Assembly (NCBI RefSeq): GCF_000738265.1
Contig: NZ_JFCQ01000016.1
Span: forward strand, 62,001 to 126,000
DNA from: Corynebacterium jeikeium
Lineage (GTDB): Bacteria > Actinomycetota > Actinomycetes > Mycobacteriales > Mycobacteriaceae
Direction of reading: 5' to 3'
Length of the DNA stretch: 64,000 nucleotides
Below are positions 26,838 to 37,015 of the stretch, one piece after another (the first letter of the stretch is position 1; every line of letters starts with the position of its first letter). A program made the translations under genes and the position numbers. Under the pieces are notes generated by a model, which was given only the letters and a program-made list of their open reading frames with translations, was not told where the DNA came from and searched no databases.

Positions 26838-27737
26838 ATGGATATCAACTCCACCAACGCAACCACGGGGCAGGCCCCCAGTGGTTCGAAGGGCGGTGCC
26901 GCCAAGGCACGCCGCCGCCGGAAGGTCCGCAAGGCCTTCGCCGGCGCGTTGGCTTTGTTGTTCGCACTCACCGGTGCGGGCTTCCTGGCTAACGCATTGA
27001 CTCCTGACGCCCAGAATGCCGTAGCTGAGAAGAGCTCCGAGGATCTGGCTAAGCAGGGTAAGGAACTTTACGAAGTTGCATGTATCACCTGCCACGGTGC
27101 AAACCTGCAGGGTGTGAAGGACCGCGGTCCTTCCCTGATCGGTGTTGGCGAGGGCGCTGTGTACTTCCAGGTACACTCCGGCCGCATGCCAATGCTGCGT
27201 AACGAGGCGCAGGCCAAGCGTAAGCAGCCGCGCTACTCCGAGCAGCAGGCTTTGGCGCTTGCAGCTTACGTCAACGCCAACGGTGGCGGCCCGGGCATCG
27301 TCCGCGACTCCAACGGTGAGATCGCTATGGAGTCCCTGCGTGGCTCCAACAACAAGGATGGCAAGATCGACCCGGCCGACGTAGCCCGTGGTTCTGACCT
27401 GTTCCGCCTGAACTGTGCATCCTGCCACAACTTCACCGGTAAGGGTGGCGCACTGTCGAGTGGTAAGTACGCACCAGCTCTGGCTCCGGCTAACGAGCAG
27501 GAGATTTACCAAGCTATGCTGACCGGCCCGCAGAACATGCCGAAGTTCTCCGATCGCCAGCTGACTGCTGACGAGAAGAAGGACATCATCGCCTTCATCA
27601 AGTCCGCCAAGGAGACCCCGAACCCGGGTGGCTTCGGACTGGGTGGCATCGGCCCGGTGACTGAGGGCATGCTGATGTGGTTTGTTGGCATCGTGGTTCT
27701 CGTTGCCTTCGCTATGTGGATTGGATCGCGGTCATGA
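26838..27737 (+). CDS. qcrC: cytochrome bc1 complex diheme cytochrome c subunit
   Basis: QcrC (cytochrome c1 replacement) has two c-type heme domains that carry electrons straight to the aa3 oxidase, since this group lacks soluble cytochrome c. The 299-residue protein has an N-terminal membrane anchor (about residues 32-52). Heme motif CITCH lies at about residue 76 and CASCH at about residue 195. A C-terminal transmembrane segment ends in WIGSRS. Distal methionine candidates are in SGRMPM and GPQNMP. The stop overlaps the qcrA start (ATGA, 27734-27737). Confidence 0.96.
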   Translation: MDINSTNATTGQAPSGSKGGAAKARRRRKVRKAFAGALALLFALTGAGFLANALTPDAQNAVAEKSSEDLAKQGKELYEVACITCHGANLQGVKDRGPSLIGVGEGAVYFQVHSGRMPMLRNEAQAKRKQPRYSEQQALALAAYVNANGGGPGIVRDSNGEIAMESLRGSNNKDGKIDPADVARGSDLFRLNCASCHNFTGKGGALSSGKYAPALAPANEQEIYQAMLTGPQNMPKFSDRQLTADEKKDIIAFIKSAKETPNPGGFGLGGIGPVTEGMLMWFVGIVVLVAFAMWIGSRS

Positions 27738-28939
27738 GTGAGAACGCCAAGAAGTACAGCCACGAAGAGCTGTCGAAGATGAATGATGACGAGCTGGCCC
27801 GCCTGGGTACTGAGCTCGACGGTGTGACGGTTGCCTACCGCAAGGAGCGCTTCCCGATCGCCAACGATCCCGCTGAGAAGCGCGCGAGCCGCAAGGTCAC
27901 CATCATGCTGGCCCTGTCGGTACTGTTCGCGATCGCTTTCATCGGTATCTACCTGTTCTGGCCGTGGGAGTACAAGCACCTGGCTGAAGATGGTGTTTGG
28001 CTCTACTCCATCTACACCCCGCTGTTGGGTCTTACTTCCGGCCTGAGCATCACCCTGCTGGGTGCTGCCATCGTTGCATACACCAAGAGCTTCGTTCCGG
28101 AAGAGATCTCGGTTCAGACCCGTCACGATGGTCCGTCCGAGGAAGTTGACCGCCGCACGCTGGTCGCTCTGCTGAACGATTCCTGGAAGACCTCGACGCT
28201 GGGCCGTCGTCCGGTTATTGCTGGTCTGGCTGGCACTGGTGCTGTCCTGGCTGGTCTGACGATCGCTCTGCCGCTGGGCGGCATTGTTAAGAATCCCTGG
28301 AAGGCCAAGGCAATGGGCATCCAGGGCGACGGTACCCTGTGGACCACCGGCTGGACGCTGGCGGAGCAGGGCGAGAAGGTCTACCTGGGCCGCGACACCG
28401 GCGCGATCGCCGAGGAGCACGATGGGCACTACAGCACCCAGGGTGTTTCCCGACTGATCCGCATGCGTCCGGAGGACCTGGATCCGGCCTCGATGGAGAC
28501 CGTGTTCCCCATGACCGAGGATATGGTCAACGACGGCGACAAGTTCGACAAGAACCGCGACGTCTACGAGGAGCACATGCACTCCATCCACGGCCCGCGT
28601 AACGCCGTGATGCTGATTCGCCTGCGTTCCGCAGATGCCGAGAAGGCAATCCTGCGCGAGGGCCAGGAGGACTTCCACTACGGTGACTACTTCGCTTACT
28701 CGAAGATCTGTACCCACATTGGTTGCCCTACGTCCCTGTATGAGCAGCAAACTAACCGCATCCTCTGCCCGTGCCACCAGTCTCAGTTCGATGCACTGCA
28801 GCACGGTAAGCCGATCTTCGGACCGGCAGCCCGCGCACTGCCGGAGCTGTCGATCTCGGTCGACGAAGAGGGATACATGTACGCCGACCGTAACTTCATC
28901 GAGCCTGTCGGCCCGGCATTCTGGGAGCGTCGTTCATGA
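27734..28939 (+). CDS. qcrA: cytochrome bc1 complex Rieske iron-sulfur subunit
   Basis: QcrA carries the [2Fe-2S] Rieske cluster that accepts the first electron from menaquinol. The 401-residue protein is the large actinobacterial form with three transmembrane helices (about residues 57-77, 97-120 and 165-185). Cluster motifs CTHIGC and CPCHQSQF are at about residues 335 and 353. ATG 27734 overlaps the qcrC stop, and the stop overlaps the qcrB start (ATGA, 28936-28939), so the three are co-translated. Confidence 0.96.
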   Translation: MSENAKKYSHEELSKMNDDELARLGTELDGVTVAYRKERFPIANDPAEKRASRKVTIMLALSVLFAIAFIGIYLFWPWEYKHLAEDGVWLYSIYTPLLGLTSGLSITLLGAAIVAYTKSFVPEEISVQTRHDGPSEEVDRRTLVALLNDSWKTSTLGRRPVIAGLAGTGAVLAGLTIALPLGGIVKNPWKAKAMGIQGDGTLWTTGWTLAEQGEKVYLGRDTGAIAEEHDGHYSTQGVSRLIRMRPEDLDPASMETVFPMTEDMVNDGDKFDKNRDVYEEHMHSIHGPRNAVMLIRLRSADAEKAILREGQEDFHYGDYFAYSKICTHIGCPTSLYEQQTNRILCPCHQSQFDALQHGKPIFGPAARALPELSISVDEEGYMYADRNFIEPVGPAFWERRS

Positions 28940-30570
28940 CCACTAAGCAACAGAGCCGCGCTGCTAAAGCGGCCAACAACATCGACGAGCGGTACACTGC
29001 CTCCGGCCTGATCCGCCCGCAAATCAACAAGGTATTCCCGACTCACTGGTCTTTCATGCTCGGTGAGATCGCGCTGTACTCCTTTATTATCCTGATCCTG
29101 TCCGGTGTCTACCTGACGCTGTTCTTCGATCCCTCCATGTCGAAGGTGATCTACGACGGCGCCTACGCACCGCTCAACGGCGTGGAAATGTCCGCCGCTT
29201 ACAAGACTGCTCTGAACCTCTCCTTTGAGGTTCGCGGTGGCCTGTTTATCCGCCAGGTCCACCACTGGGCTGCGCTGCTGTTCGCCGTGTCGATCATGGT
29301 GCACATGCTGCGCATCTTCTTCACGGGTGCGTTCCGCAAGCCGCGTGAGGCCAACTGGGTAATCGGTTGTGTCCTGCTGCTGCTGTCCGTGGCCGAGGGC
29401 TTCATGGGCTACTCCCTGCCGGACGACCTGCTGTCCGGTGTCGGTCTGCGCATTATGTCCGCCATCATGGTTGGCCTGCCGATCATCGGTACCTGGCTGC
29501 ACTGGATCATGTTCGCTGGCGACTTCCCGGGTGAGATCATCATTCCTCGCCTGTACATCGCCCACGTTCTGCTGATCCCAGGCATCCTGCTGGCTCTGAT
29601 CGCTGCTCACCTGGCACTGGTTTGGTACCAGAAGCACACCCAGTTCCCTGGACCGGGTCGTACCGAGAACAACGTTGTCGGCGTTCGTATTCTGCCGGTG
29701 TTCGGTCTGAAGGCCGCTTCCTTCGGCCTGATCACCTTCGGTGTTGTCGCTCTGCTGGCCGGCCTGTTCCAGATCAACGCAATCTGGAACCTGGGCCCGT
29801 ACAACCCGTCGCAGGTTTCCGCTGGTTCCCAGCCGGATATCTACATGCTGTGGACTGACGGTGCTGCACGTGTCATGCCTGCCTGGGAGCTCTACCTGGG
29901 TAACTACACCATCCCGGCTGTGTTCTGGGTAGCACTGCTGCTGGGTCTGCTGGTTGTCCTGCTGTTCACCTACCCGTGGATCGAGCAGAAGATGACGGGC
30001 GATGACGCCCACCACAACCTGCTGCAGCGCCCGCGCGACGTTCCTGTCCGCACCGCTATCGGCGTGATGGCTCTGGTCTTCTACGTACTGCTCACCATCT
30101 CGGGTGGTAACGACCTGCTGGCCATGCACTTCACGATCTCCCTGAACCTGATGACGTGGCTGGGTCGCATTGGCCTGGTGTTGCTGCCGCCGATCGCGTA
30201 CTTCATCACGTACCACCTGTGCGTCTCCCTGCAGCGCTCCGACCGTGAGGTTCTGGAGCACGGTATTGAGACCGGTACGATCCGCCAGCTGCCTTCCGGT
30301 GGCTTCATCGAGGTTCACCAGCCGCTGGGTCCGGTCGACGAGCACGGCCACCCGATCCCGCTGGAGTACCAGGGTGCTTACGTTCCGAAGACCATGAACG
30401 AGCTGGGCGTCGCTGGCCACCCGGGTCGCGGTGGATTCTTCTCCCCGGACTCCCCGGAGATTGCCGAGCAGGCAGAGCGTATCGAGAAGGCAAACCACGC
30501 CGAGCAGAAGGAAATGTTCGAGCGTCTGAACGAGGAGAACCGTCGTCGCCAGGAGGAGCTCGACAAGTAA
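28936..30570 (+). CDS. qcrB: cytochrome bc1 complex cytochrome b subunit
   Basis: QcrB binds the two b hemes and the quinone sites of the bc1 complex. The 544-residue protein has about eight to nine membrane helices. Heme-ligand histidines are in [12 protein letters not shown] and around HWIMFAG...[13 protein letters not shown] soluble C-terminal extension of over 100 residues, charged and ending [12 protein letters not shown], is typical of the actinobacterial protein. A strong terminator follows 46 bp after the stop, closing the ctaE-qcrCAB operon. Confidence 0.96.
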   Translation: MTTKQQSRAAKAANNIDERYTASGLIRPQINKVFPTHWSFMLGEIALYSFIILILSGVYLTLFFDPSMSKVIYDGAYAPLNGVEMSAAYKTALNLSFEVRGGLFIRQVHHWAALLFAVSIMVHMLRIFFTGAFRKPREANWVIGCVLLLLSVAEGFMGYSLPDDLLSGVGLRIMSAIMVGLPIIGTWLHWIMFAGDFPGEIIIPRLYIAHVLLIPGILLALIAAHLALVWYQKHTQFPGPGRTENNVVGVRILPVFGLKAASFGLITFGVVALLAGLFQINAIWNLGPYNPSQVSAGSQPDIYMLWTDGAARVMPAWELYLGNYTIPAVFWVALLLGLLVVLLFTYPWIEQKMTGDDAHHNLLQRPRDVPVRTAIGVMALVFYVLLTISGGNDLLAMHFTISLNLMTWLGRIGLVLLPPIAYFITYHLCVSLQRSDREVLEHGIETGTIRQLPSGGFIEVHQPLGPVDEHGHPIPLEYQGAYVPKTMNELGVAGHPGRGGFFSPDSPEIAEQAERIEKANHAEQKEMFERLNEENRRRQEELDK

Positions 30571-30616
30571 CCCTCGTTAAGAGCTAACTCAACTGCTCTC
30601 GCAAAGGCTCGTAGAG

Positions 30617-30650
30617 ATCCCGTCCACCTTCCAAGGTGGGCGGGATTTTT
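30617..30650 (+). terminator. qcrB terminator
   Basis: A stem of ATCCCGTCCACCTT against AAGGTGGGCGGGAT (14 bp with one G-T pair) and a 2-nt loop, followed by TTTTTATT. It also runs into the last bases of the convergent exonuclease gene. Confidence 0.85.
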
Positions 30651-31410
30651 ATTGCTCAGTCAAGGCGCGCAGCACGCCAAAGGTCGCCAGGGCATCGTTC
30701 ATTGCCCGGTGTAGCGGGCGGTGGGGGACTTTTAGGTATGACGCCACGTTCCCCAATCGATACCGTCCAACGGACTCTCGGGGGATCAACGCACGGGAGG
30801 CTTCCGCGGTGCACACTAGTCGGGGAGTATAAGGAGGCACAGAATCTATGTCGGTTGGTTCCATGCCTGTGTCCCTGTGTTGAGTCTGCGGCGCCAGCTG
30901 TGCCCGCAGAATCTCGTGTTGGATAAAGGAGAAGTCGAAGGACACATTATGGCCGACAAGGCGTGGCGTGGCTGCATGGGCGGGGAGAGTTGCACCCGTG
31001 GGGGAGTTGGGGCGCAGGAAGTGCATGAGATCGGGCAGAACCTCCGCAAACGTCGGCTGATCGGCGAGTAGGCCGGCCGAAATGCCGGTGAGGTCTGTGA
31101 CTTCCTCTGGTACGTCCTGGTGGGGGTTGAGGAGGGTGGCGAAGCGATCTGTGATCTCGCCGTCTGCAACCCGTAGCGCGGCAATCTCGATGATGCGGGC
31201 CTGTTGTGGGCGCAATCCCGTAGTTTCCAAGTCGATGACGATGCAGTCTGAGAGGGTGCGCTGCAGATCCACACGCAGCCTTCCCGGATCTGCGTGTTCC
31301 GGTGTGCGGGGCTGCTGGGGCAAGCTGCGCTGAGGCAGAGCGTGTTGGGGGGAGTGGTGCTGGGGTGGGCTCTGCAGCGGTGAGTTCTGCTCTAAAGGGG
31401 AAGGAGACAC
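30649..31410 (-). CDS. DnaQ-like 3'-5' exonuclease
   Basis: A DEDDh-type exonuclease related to the epsilon subunit of DNA polymerase III. The acidic residues are in VIDLETTGL (about residue 60), GHNVSFDFSFI (about residue 155), and the final HRAMNDALAT. The first 45 residues are a Pro/Gln/Ser/His-rich tail of low complexity that precedes the fold. GTG 31410 is the start, with -10-like TAGACT ending 8 nt upstream on the minus strand. The same gene type lies at this locus in mycobacteria. Its actual DNA or RNA substrate is unknown. Confidence 0.85.
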   Translation of the reverse strand: MSPSPLEQNSPLQSPPQHHSPQHALPQRSLPQQPRTPEHADPGRLRVDLQRTLSDCIVIDLETTGLRPQQARIIEIAALRVADGEITDRFATLLNPHQDVPEEVTDLTGISAGLLADQPTFAEVLPDLMHFLRPNSPTGATLPAHAATPRLVGHNVSFDFSFIQHEILRAQLAPQTQHRDTGMEPTDIDSVPPYTPRLVCTAEASRALIPRESVGRYRLGNVASYLKVPHRPLHRAMNDALATFGVLRALTEQ

Positions 31411-31502
31411 GAAGAATCAGTCTAGCGGGGAGCGCGACAGGTGGGTTGATCCGTCACCTTGTTGGGGCGTAGGGGCGTCAAAAATAGGCCAAAAACCGTG
31501 GG

Positions 31503-31520
31503 ATGTGACTAAGGTCACAT
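31503..31520. promoter_or_regulatory. GlxR (CRP-type) binding site
   Basis: ATGTGACTAAGGTCACAT matches the consensus TGTGA-N6-TCACA of the cAMP-responsive regulator GlxR of corynebacteria perfectly. It lies 371 bp before the first NlpC/P60 start and 93 bp before the exonuclease start, and probably acts on the hydrolase promoter. Confidence 0.75.
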
Positions 31521-31740
31521 AAAGTGGTTTCTGAGAGAAGGGTAAGGGGAAGGGGATACATGACTCTTCTGGGTGGCGGAAAGAAATCCCAGGTCAGCGA
31601 ATTATAAAGCTTTGATAACTTTCACGCTCGTGTTGAAGGTTCGTAAAGTATCGGATTGATAACAACCGCACGTTAACGACGGAAATCAAGAAAATTTGGC
31701 GGTTAGCTAGACATTGCTTGCAACCATTTCGTAATCTTTT

Positions 31741-31860
31741 CGAGACCTTAGCGGTGAGCCCAAACAAGGAACTTGGATCGCCAAGGGTTGAACTACAACA
31801 GAACACTCACCGCACCGCGGTAGCGGCAATAGCTACCGGGCGAGGGGATACATCCCCAGA
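31741..31860 (+). ncRNA. structured 5' leader, candidate c-di-AMP (ydaO-type) riboswitch
   Basis: GCGGTGAG (31751-31758) pairs perfectly with CTCACCGC (31806-31813). Inside lies a hairpin TTGG-ATCG-CCAA (31773-31784) flanked by GGAAC and GGGTTGAA, which resembles the ydaO core (GGGAACC hairpin GGGTGAA). Two further hairpins follow: GGTAGC/GCTACC (31819-31837) and GGGGAT/ATCCCC (31844-31857). The leader precedes an NlpC/P60 gene, a frequent c-di-AMP riboswitch target in actinobacteria. The folding is seen in the sequence; the ligand is inferred. The gene-free stretch 31411-31890 holds this and the GlxR site. Confidence 0.5.
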
Positions 31861-31890
31861 CAACGGACTGAAAGGTAATTGAGGATCAAT

Positions 31891-32511
31891 ATGGGCAAGC
31901 ACAGCCTGAAGAAGAACAACGCATCCCGCAACGCAGCAATGATCGCCGCCGTCGGTGTGGGCGCCGCTGTACTGAACCCCGCTGCAGCCCAGGCTGCTCC
32001 GGTTACCCACAAGCCGTCCGGCGTAACCGTCGAGATTCCGGACCACATGCTGCCGGCCATCAAGCCTTACTTCAAGCAGGCTAACCTGACCACCGGTGAC
32101 AAGGCTCCGGCCGCAAAGGGTGCACCGGCAGCTAAGCCGGCCTCGGCGCCGAAGCCGGCCAGCTCCTCCATCGGCCAGCGTATTGCTGACATCGCTAAGT
32201 CCAAGATCGGCGCTCCGTACTCCTGGGGTGCTGCTGGCCCGAACGCTTTCGACTGCTCCGGCCTGACCTCTTGGGCGCACCGCCAGGTTGGCAAGAACAT
32301 CCCGCGCACCTCTTCCGCGCAGGCTGCCGCAGGCAAGAAGGTTTCCCTGAACGCTCTGCGGCCGGGCGACGTGATCTCCTACTACGGTGGCGCTTCTCAC
32401 GTTGCTATCTACATCGGTGGTGGCAAGATCGTCCACGCGCTGAACTCTGGCAACCCGGTGCGCATCGATAACCTGCACATGATGCCGGTCTACAACGCGG
32501 TTCGTTTCTAA
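31891..32511 (+). CDS. nlpC: secreted NlpC/P60 peptidoglycan endopeptidase
   Basis: A secreted wall hydrolase that cuts peptide stems. The 206-residue protein starts at ATG 31891 with GAGG 9 nt upstream. A signal peptide runs to about residue 36 (AAQAAP). A Lys/Pro/Ala linker follows, then an NlpC/P60 domain over the last 115 residues. The catalytic cysteine is in NAFDCSGLTSW and the histidine in GASHVAIYIGG. A GlxR site and a structured leader upstream suggest tight control. The next gene encodes a second member of the family. Confidence 0.92.
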   Translation: MGKHSLKKNNASRNAAMIAAVGVGAAVLNPAAAQAAPVTHKPSGVTVEIPDHMLPAIKPYFKQANLTTGDKAPAAKGAPAAKPASAPKPASSSIGQRIADIAKSKIGAPYSWGAAGPNAFDCSGLTSWAHRQVGKNIPRTSSAQAAAGKKVSLNALRPGDVISYYGGASHVAIYIGGGKIVHALNSGNPVRIDNLHMMPVYNAVRF

Positions 32512-32735
32512 ATTTTTTTGGTGACGCCACCCCAGCATGTCAATAGCCTGGAAGGTTCTTCTGGGGCTTAAGTTACAGCTGGTAAATATGTGAAAAGGTG
32601 GGGCTCGTGCCGTTTGGGTATGAGTCCCACTTTTGCCCTTTCATGTGGCAGAATATCTACCGTTACCAAACGGTGATCTACGCCGTTGGCCCGTCCAGTG
32701 GCCATTACTCCTTCGGAATTAAAGAAAGTCCAGTC

Positions 32736-33932
32736 GTGAACGTGATGTTTTCCTCTTCTCGCGATCGCTTCGTCGGTTCCCGCGCGCTTACCAAGGCCGC
32801 TACCGCAGCTCTTCTGTCCCTCGCAGTGGGCGCCAGTGTCCCGCAAGCCGGCGCTGACCCGCAGGATGTTCGCAACAACCAGCAAGAGGCGCAGAATCAA
32901 GGCGACAAGGGCGACAAGGGCGACAAGAAGGCTGAAGAAGTTCGCCGTCTGCTCGACGCTCCTATTCCGAAGGACGTCGACGGGCTGCTGAACCACGTGA
33001 AGAAGATCTCCAATCTTGCCTCCGAGACCTCGGACGAGGTCGAGCAGCTGAAGATCGACATCAAGCAGGCCGAGGGCAACCTGGGGCGGGCTAACAAGAC
33101 CGCTGATGATGCCAAGAAGCGCGCGGATAAGCTCGCCGTTGACGTGAAGTCCTCCCGTGCGAACGTCACCGGAGTTTCCCAGGCTATGTACCGCGGCGCG
33201 ACCGTTGACCCGGTATCCGCTTTCGTCGGCTCCCAGGGGCCACAGGCTGCCGTCGAGCGCTCCTCTTACTTGGCCACGATCGGCAACCAGCGCACCGATG
33301 CTGTCGACAACCTGACCCGCAAGCTGAAGGATGCGGCTAAGGAGAAGAACAAGGCCAGCCGCTCTAAGGCAACCGCCGATTTCCAGCTGCGCACCCTCAA
33401 CGACCGCAAGTCGGACCTGGAGGATCGCAACAAGCAGCTCGATAAGCTCAAAGACAAGGTCATGAAGGTCGTCGACGGCCTCAGCCCGGAGGATCGCCGA
33501 CGCTGGGCCGACCGCAACGGCCCGATCGATGTCGACGTAGAGGCGTTCCTCGGCGGCCTGAAGGGTAAGGGTGATTCCGGCGCGCCAGTCAACGCAACCG
33601 GTGTGGTTGCCGCAGCGCTATCCAAGATCGGTTCTCCGTACTCTTGGGGCGCTACCGGCCCCAGTGCCTTCGATTGTTCTGGTCTGATGTACTGGGCTTA
33701 CCAGCAGCAGGGTAAGACGATCCCGCGTACCTCCTCCGCACAGATTGCCGGTGGGCAGTCCGTGTCTATCAATGACCTGCAGCCGGGCGATATCGTCGGC
33801 TACTACCCGGGCGTGACCCATGTTGGCATGTACATCGGCGACGGCAAGGTGGTCCACGCTCCCGACTACGGCATCCCCGTCCAGGTGGTTCCGCTGAACT
33901 CCATGCCTGTCCAGGGTGCTGCCCGCTACTAG
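32736..33932 (+). CDS. secreted NlpC/P60 hydrolase with N-terminal coiled coil (RipA-like)
   Basis: A second wall endopeptidase (398 aa). Start candidates are GTG 32736, GTG 32742 and ATG 32745, all in frame. A signal peptide ends near AGA-DPQ (about residue 42). A Gly-Asp-Lys repeat stretch (GDKGDKGDKK) and a long charged coiled coil (about residues 80-255) follow, as in RipA/FtsX-controlled hydrolases. The C-terminal NlpC/P60 domain has SAFDCSGLMYWA and GVTHVGMYIGDG. The coiled coil suggests control by a partner in the membrane. It lies 224 bp after the first hydrolase gene. Confidence 0.9.
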   Translation: MNVMFSSSRDRFVGSRALTKAATAALLSLAVGASVPQAGADPQDVRNNQQEAQNQGDKGDKGDKKAEEVRRLLDAPIPKDVDGLLNHVKKISNLASETSDEVEQLKIDIKQAEGNLGRANKTADDAKKRADKLAVDVKSSRANVTGVSQAMYRGATVDPVSAFVGSQGPQAAVERSSYLATIGNQRTDAVDNLTRKLKDAAKEKNKASRSKATADFQLRTLNDRKSDLEDRNKQLDKLKDKVMKVVDGLSPEDRRRWADRNGPIDVDVEAFLGGLKGKGDSGAPVNATGVVAAALSKIGSPYSWGATGPSAFDCSGLMYWAYQQQGKTIPRTSSAQIAGGQSVSINDLQPGDIVGYYPGVTHVGMYIGDGKVVHAPDYGIPVQVVPLNSMPVQGAARY

Positions 33933-33960
33933 TAGAACTGGCGCCGATATCCTTTATCGT

Positions 33961-35148
33961 ATGCCTAGCGAAGTCCAGCACAGCCACCCGCGCGTCCTCG
34001 TTGTCACCAATGACTTTCCGCCTACCTTCGGCGGGATTCAGACGTACGTTCGTGACTACCTCACCACACTGGACCCCAACAACGTGGTCGTGTTCGCGTC
34101 CACGCAGCATGCCGCTAACGCCCGGGAGTTCGACTCTCAGCAGGATTACACGGTCGTCCGTTGGCCCCGCAAGGTCATGTTGCCCACTCCCGCCACTGTC
34201 CGGCGGATGCAGCAGCTGATCCGCGAACACGAGATCCACACTGTCTGGTTCGGCGCTGCCGCTCCACTGGCACTTATGGCCTCAGCTGCCCGTGCCACGG
34301 GCGCACGCCGCATTGTCGCTTCCACCCACGGCCACGAGGTCGGCTGGTCGATGTTCCCCGGCACCCGCCAGGTTCTGGGTCGGATCGGCCGGACGGTGGA
34401 CTGCCTTACCTATGTCTCGCACTACGCCCGCAACCGCATGGCCAGCGCCTTTGGCCCCTCCGTGGCTTGGGAGCCCATGCCCGGTGGCGTGGATACCGAC
34501 GTGTTCCACCCGAATCCGGCCGTCCGTGACGCACTGCGCGCCCGCTATGGGCTGGAGGACAAGAAGGTTATCGTCGCGGTTTCCCGGTTGGTTCCGCGCA
34601 AGGGTCAGGACACGCTGGTCAAGGCCATGCCAGCCATCCTGCGCGAGCATCCGGATGCGCATCTGCTGATCGTCGGACCCGGTACGTACCGCGCGAAGTT
34701 GGAGGAACTGGCGCGGCTGTTGGGCGTCACAAAGAATACGACTTTTACCGGTGCCGTTGAGGTAGAAGAGCTACCGGGTCACTTCACCGTCGGCGATGTT
34801 TTCGCGCTGCCGGTGCGCACTCAGCTGGGCGGCTTGTCGGTGGAGGGGCTAGGCATTGTGTTCCTCGAGGCGCAGGCCGCCGGCGTGGCCACGATCGCGG
34901 GGAATGGCGGCGGCGCCCCGGAGACCGTGATGGACGGTCGGACGGGCGTGGTCGTGGACTCGCGGGACCTGGACGACGTTGCTGGTGGTATCTCTGTGTT
35001 ACTTGGTGACGCCCCTACGCGCCAGCGCCTGGCGACTGCAGCGAGGAAGCACGTGAATGAACGTTGGACCTGGCAGGTCCTGGGGTATCAGTGCCGTGCG
35101 GTAATGGCAGGTGAGGGCGGGATTCCGCCGCGCCATAGCTTCGCCTAG
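33961..35148 (+). CDS. pimB: phosphatidylinositol monomannoside mannosyltransferase PimB'
   Basis: A GT4-type glycosyltransferase adding the second mannose to phosphatidylinositol mannoside, the base of lipomannan and lipoarabinomannan. The 395-residue protein has FPPTFGGIQTYVRDY at the N-terminus, HGHEVGWSM, SRLVPRKGQDTLVKAM with the donor-binding Arg and Lys, and GLGIVFLEAQAAGV with the EX7E-like motif. ATG 33961 is favoured because TATCCT (33948-33953) ends 7 nt before it. Assignment to PimB' rests on strong similarity of these motifs and on synteny. Confidence 0.88.
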   Translation: MPSEVQHSHPRVLVVTNDFPPTFGGIQTYVRDYLTTLDPNNVVVFASTQHAANAREFDSQQDYTVVRWPRKVMLPTPATVRRMQQLIREHEIHTVWFGAAAPLALMASAARATGARRIVASTHGHEVGWSMFPGTRQVLGRIGRTVDCLTYVSHYARNRMASAFGPSVAWEPMPGGVDTDVFHPNPAVRDALRARYGLEDKKVIVAVSRLVPRKGQDTLVKAMPAILREHPDAHLLIVGPGTYRAKLEELARLLGVTKNTTFTGAVEVEELPGHFTVGDVFALPVRTQLGGLSVEGLGIVFLEAQAAGVATIAGNGGGAPETVMDGRTGVVVDSRDLDDVAGGISVLLGDAPTRQRLATAARKHVNERWTWQVLGYQCRAVMAGEGGIPPRHSFA

Positions 35149-35237
35149 CACGCCGACTGGGCGGTGGGGGACGTTCCGCACGATTTTTATGGGGCGCCGG
35201 GCTGGCTAGAATGAGGGGGTTAATCAGTACAGAAAGA

Positions 35238-36227
35238 ATGTTCGGAAGGGTGGATCGTCGCGTGACTGGGAGCTTGACCGTAGGCGTGGACATCGGCGGT
35301 ACCAACCTGCGCGCTGCCGTGGTGGACGCCGACGGGAAGATTCTGGACATTGAAAAGCTGCCGACCCCATCCAACGTGCACGCCCTGGAAGCCGCGCTGG
35401 TACACGCCGTGGGCTGCCTGCAGCGCCGCAACGAGGGGATCGGGGCGGTCGGCTTGGCAGTCGCCGGGTTCATTAACTCGCAGCGCGATACGGTGCGCTT
35501 CGCCCCGCACCTGCCGTGGAGGAACACCAAGGTGACCCAGCGGCTGAGCACACGCCTGGGGCTGCCGGTGGAGCTGGAGCACGATGCGAACTCCGCCGCG
35601 TTGGGGGAGTACCACCTGGGAGCTGCGCAGGGAGCGGGCACGTGGGTGCTCTTTGCGCTGGGCACAGGCATCGGCGGGGCAGTGATGGTCGATGGCGAAA
35701 TCTACCGCGGGGCATTCGGAACCGCCCCGGAGTTCGGGCACCTGACCGTCATGCCCGGCGGGCGGGCCTGCCCCTGCGGAAAGCAGGGATGCTTGGAACG
35801 CTATTGTTCCGGTTCGGCGCTGGCGCTGACGGCACAGGATCTGATTGCGACGGGCGAGTTCCCGGATTCCGCCATTACTCGCGAATTCGCACAACACCCG
35901 GAGGAGATCTCTGGCCGGGCGGTAGTGCGCCTTGCCCGCGAAGGCGACCAGCTGGCGCGTGCCGCCGTAGAGGACATGGGACTGTGGCTCGGCCGGGGTC
36001 TGTCGCTGGTACAGGACGTGCTGGATCCGGAGCTGATTGTCATCGGCGGGGGAGTCAGCGCAGACGCGGATCTGTTCCTGGACCAGGCCGAATCCATGCT
36101 GAACTACGACATTGTCGGGGCTGGTCACCGACCAGTCGCGAGGGTGAAAACTGCGCAGTTGGGTGGCGATGCCGGTATGATCGGCGTGGCACTACTGGCG
36201 CGCAAGCACCTAGGAAGCGCCGCCTAA
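35238..36227 (+). CDS. glk: ROK-family glucokinase
   Basis: Phosphorylates glucose with ATP (or polyphosphate in some relatives). The 329-residue protein has the phosphate motif VGVDIGGTNLRAAVVD, ELEHDANSAALGE with the catalytic Asp, and the ROK zinc-binding CPCGKQGCLE. TAGAAT at 35207-35212 fits a -10 element with a leader of about 20 nt that carries AGAAAG before ATG 35238. GTG 35262 is a possible later start. Confidence 0.9.
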   Translation: MFGRVDRRVTGSLTVGVDIGGTNLRAAVVDADGKILDIEKLPTPSNVHALEAALVHAVGCLQRRNEGIGAVGLAVAGFINSQRDTVRFAPHLPWRNTKVTQRLSTRLGLPVELEHDANSAALGEYHLGAAQGAGTWVLFALGTGIGGAVMVDGEIYRGAFGTAPEFGHLTVMPGGRACPCGKQGCLERYCSGSALALTAQDLIATGEFPDSAITREFAQHPEEISGRAVVRLAREGDQLARAAVEDMGLWLGRGLSLVQDVLDPELIVIGGGVSADADLFLDQAESMLNYDIVGAGHRPVARVKTAQLGGDAGMIGVALLARKHLGSAA

Positions 36228-36263
36228 AGAGGGAAAAAAGAGTAACGGTAGGTTTTAAAAAGC

Positions 36264-36992
36264 ATGCAGAACAAGGCGTATTGGTTCTTTAAGCACATCC
36301 TGATCGGCCCGTGGCTGCGTGTATATAACCGCCCGTTCACCAAGGGGCTGGAAAAGCTTCCCAAGGAGGGCGAGGGCATCCTGGCCTCCAACCACCTGGC
36401 AGTGATGGACTCCTTCTACCTGCCGCTGGTATCCAAACGACAGCTGACGTTCCTGGCCAAGAAGGAGTACTTCACCACCCCCGGCCTGGTCGGTGGCATT
36501 CAGAAGTTCTTCTTCACCTCCGTCGGCCAGGTGCCGATTGACCGTCAGGACAAGGAATCCCAGAACGCGGCCTTGGCAACCGCACTGAAGGTGCTGGAGC
36601 GCGGCGACCTGTTGGGCATGTATCCAGAAGGAACCCGCTCGCCGGACGGGCGCCTGTACCGTGGCAAGACCGGACTGGCCCGCATCGCCCTGGAATCTGG
36701 GGTGAAGGTGTACCCGGTGGCGATGATTAACACGAACAAGGCAAACCCCATCGGCACGTGGATCCCCCGTCCGGCGCGCTGCGGCGTGTATGTCGGTGAC
36801 CCGATCGATCCCGAAGATTTCCGTGATGCGGGCGACGACTACGCCCAGGCCAGGGCGCTGACCGACGCGATCATGGAAGCCCTGCACGAGCTTTCCGGCC
36901 AGGAGTATGTGAAGGATTTCTATGCCGCGGATGTGAAGAAATCCCTGGAGGAAGGCAAGGGCTACCCGCCGGGATCGGAGCCCCGTAACTAG
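36264..36992 (+). CDS. plsC: 1-acyl-sn-glycerol-3-phosphate acyltransferase
   Basis: A membrane-bound PlsC-type acyltransferase that makes phosphatidic acid or acylates a glycolipid. The 242-residue protein shows the HX4D motif (NHLAVMD, about residue 47) and EGTRSPDG (about residue 118), the two hallmarks. A hydrophobic patch lies in between. It lies 36 bp after glk. Its place beside pimB' in this group has led to suggestions that such a gene acylates mannosides, which I cannot decide here. Confidence 0.88.
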   Translation: MQNKAYWFFKHILIGPWLRVYNRPFTKGLEKLPKEGEGILASNHLAVMDSFYLPLVSKRQLTFLAKKEYFTTPGLVGGIQKFFFTSVGQVPIDRQDKESQNAALATALKVLERGDLLGMYPEGTRSPDGRLYRGKTGLARIALESGVKVYPVAMINTNKANPIGTWIPRPARCGVYVGDPIDPEDFRDAGDDYAQARALTDAIMEALHELSGQEYVKDFYAADVKKSLEEGKGYPPGSEPRN

Positions 36993-37015
36993 GGCTGATC
37001 AGTCGCTACTTGAAT

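Noticed and set aside
28783..30498. Long open frame opposite qcrB
   Set aside because: It is antisense to an unmistakable cytochrome b gene; the translation is Gln/Asp/His-rich without motifs.
32512..32735. Search for a second riboswitch before the second NlpC/P60 gene
   Set aside because: The gap has only a GGTG-ACG-CCACC mini-hairpin and no pairing like that before the first hydrolase.
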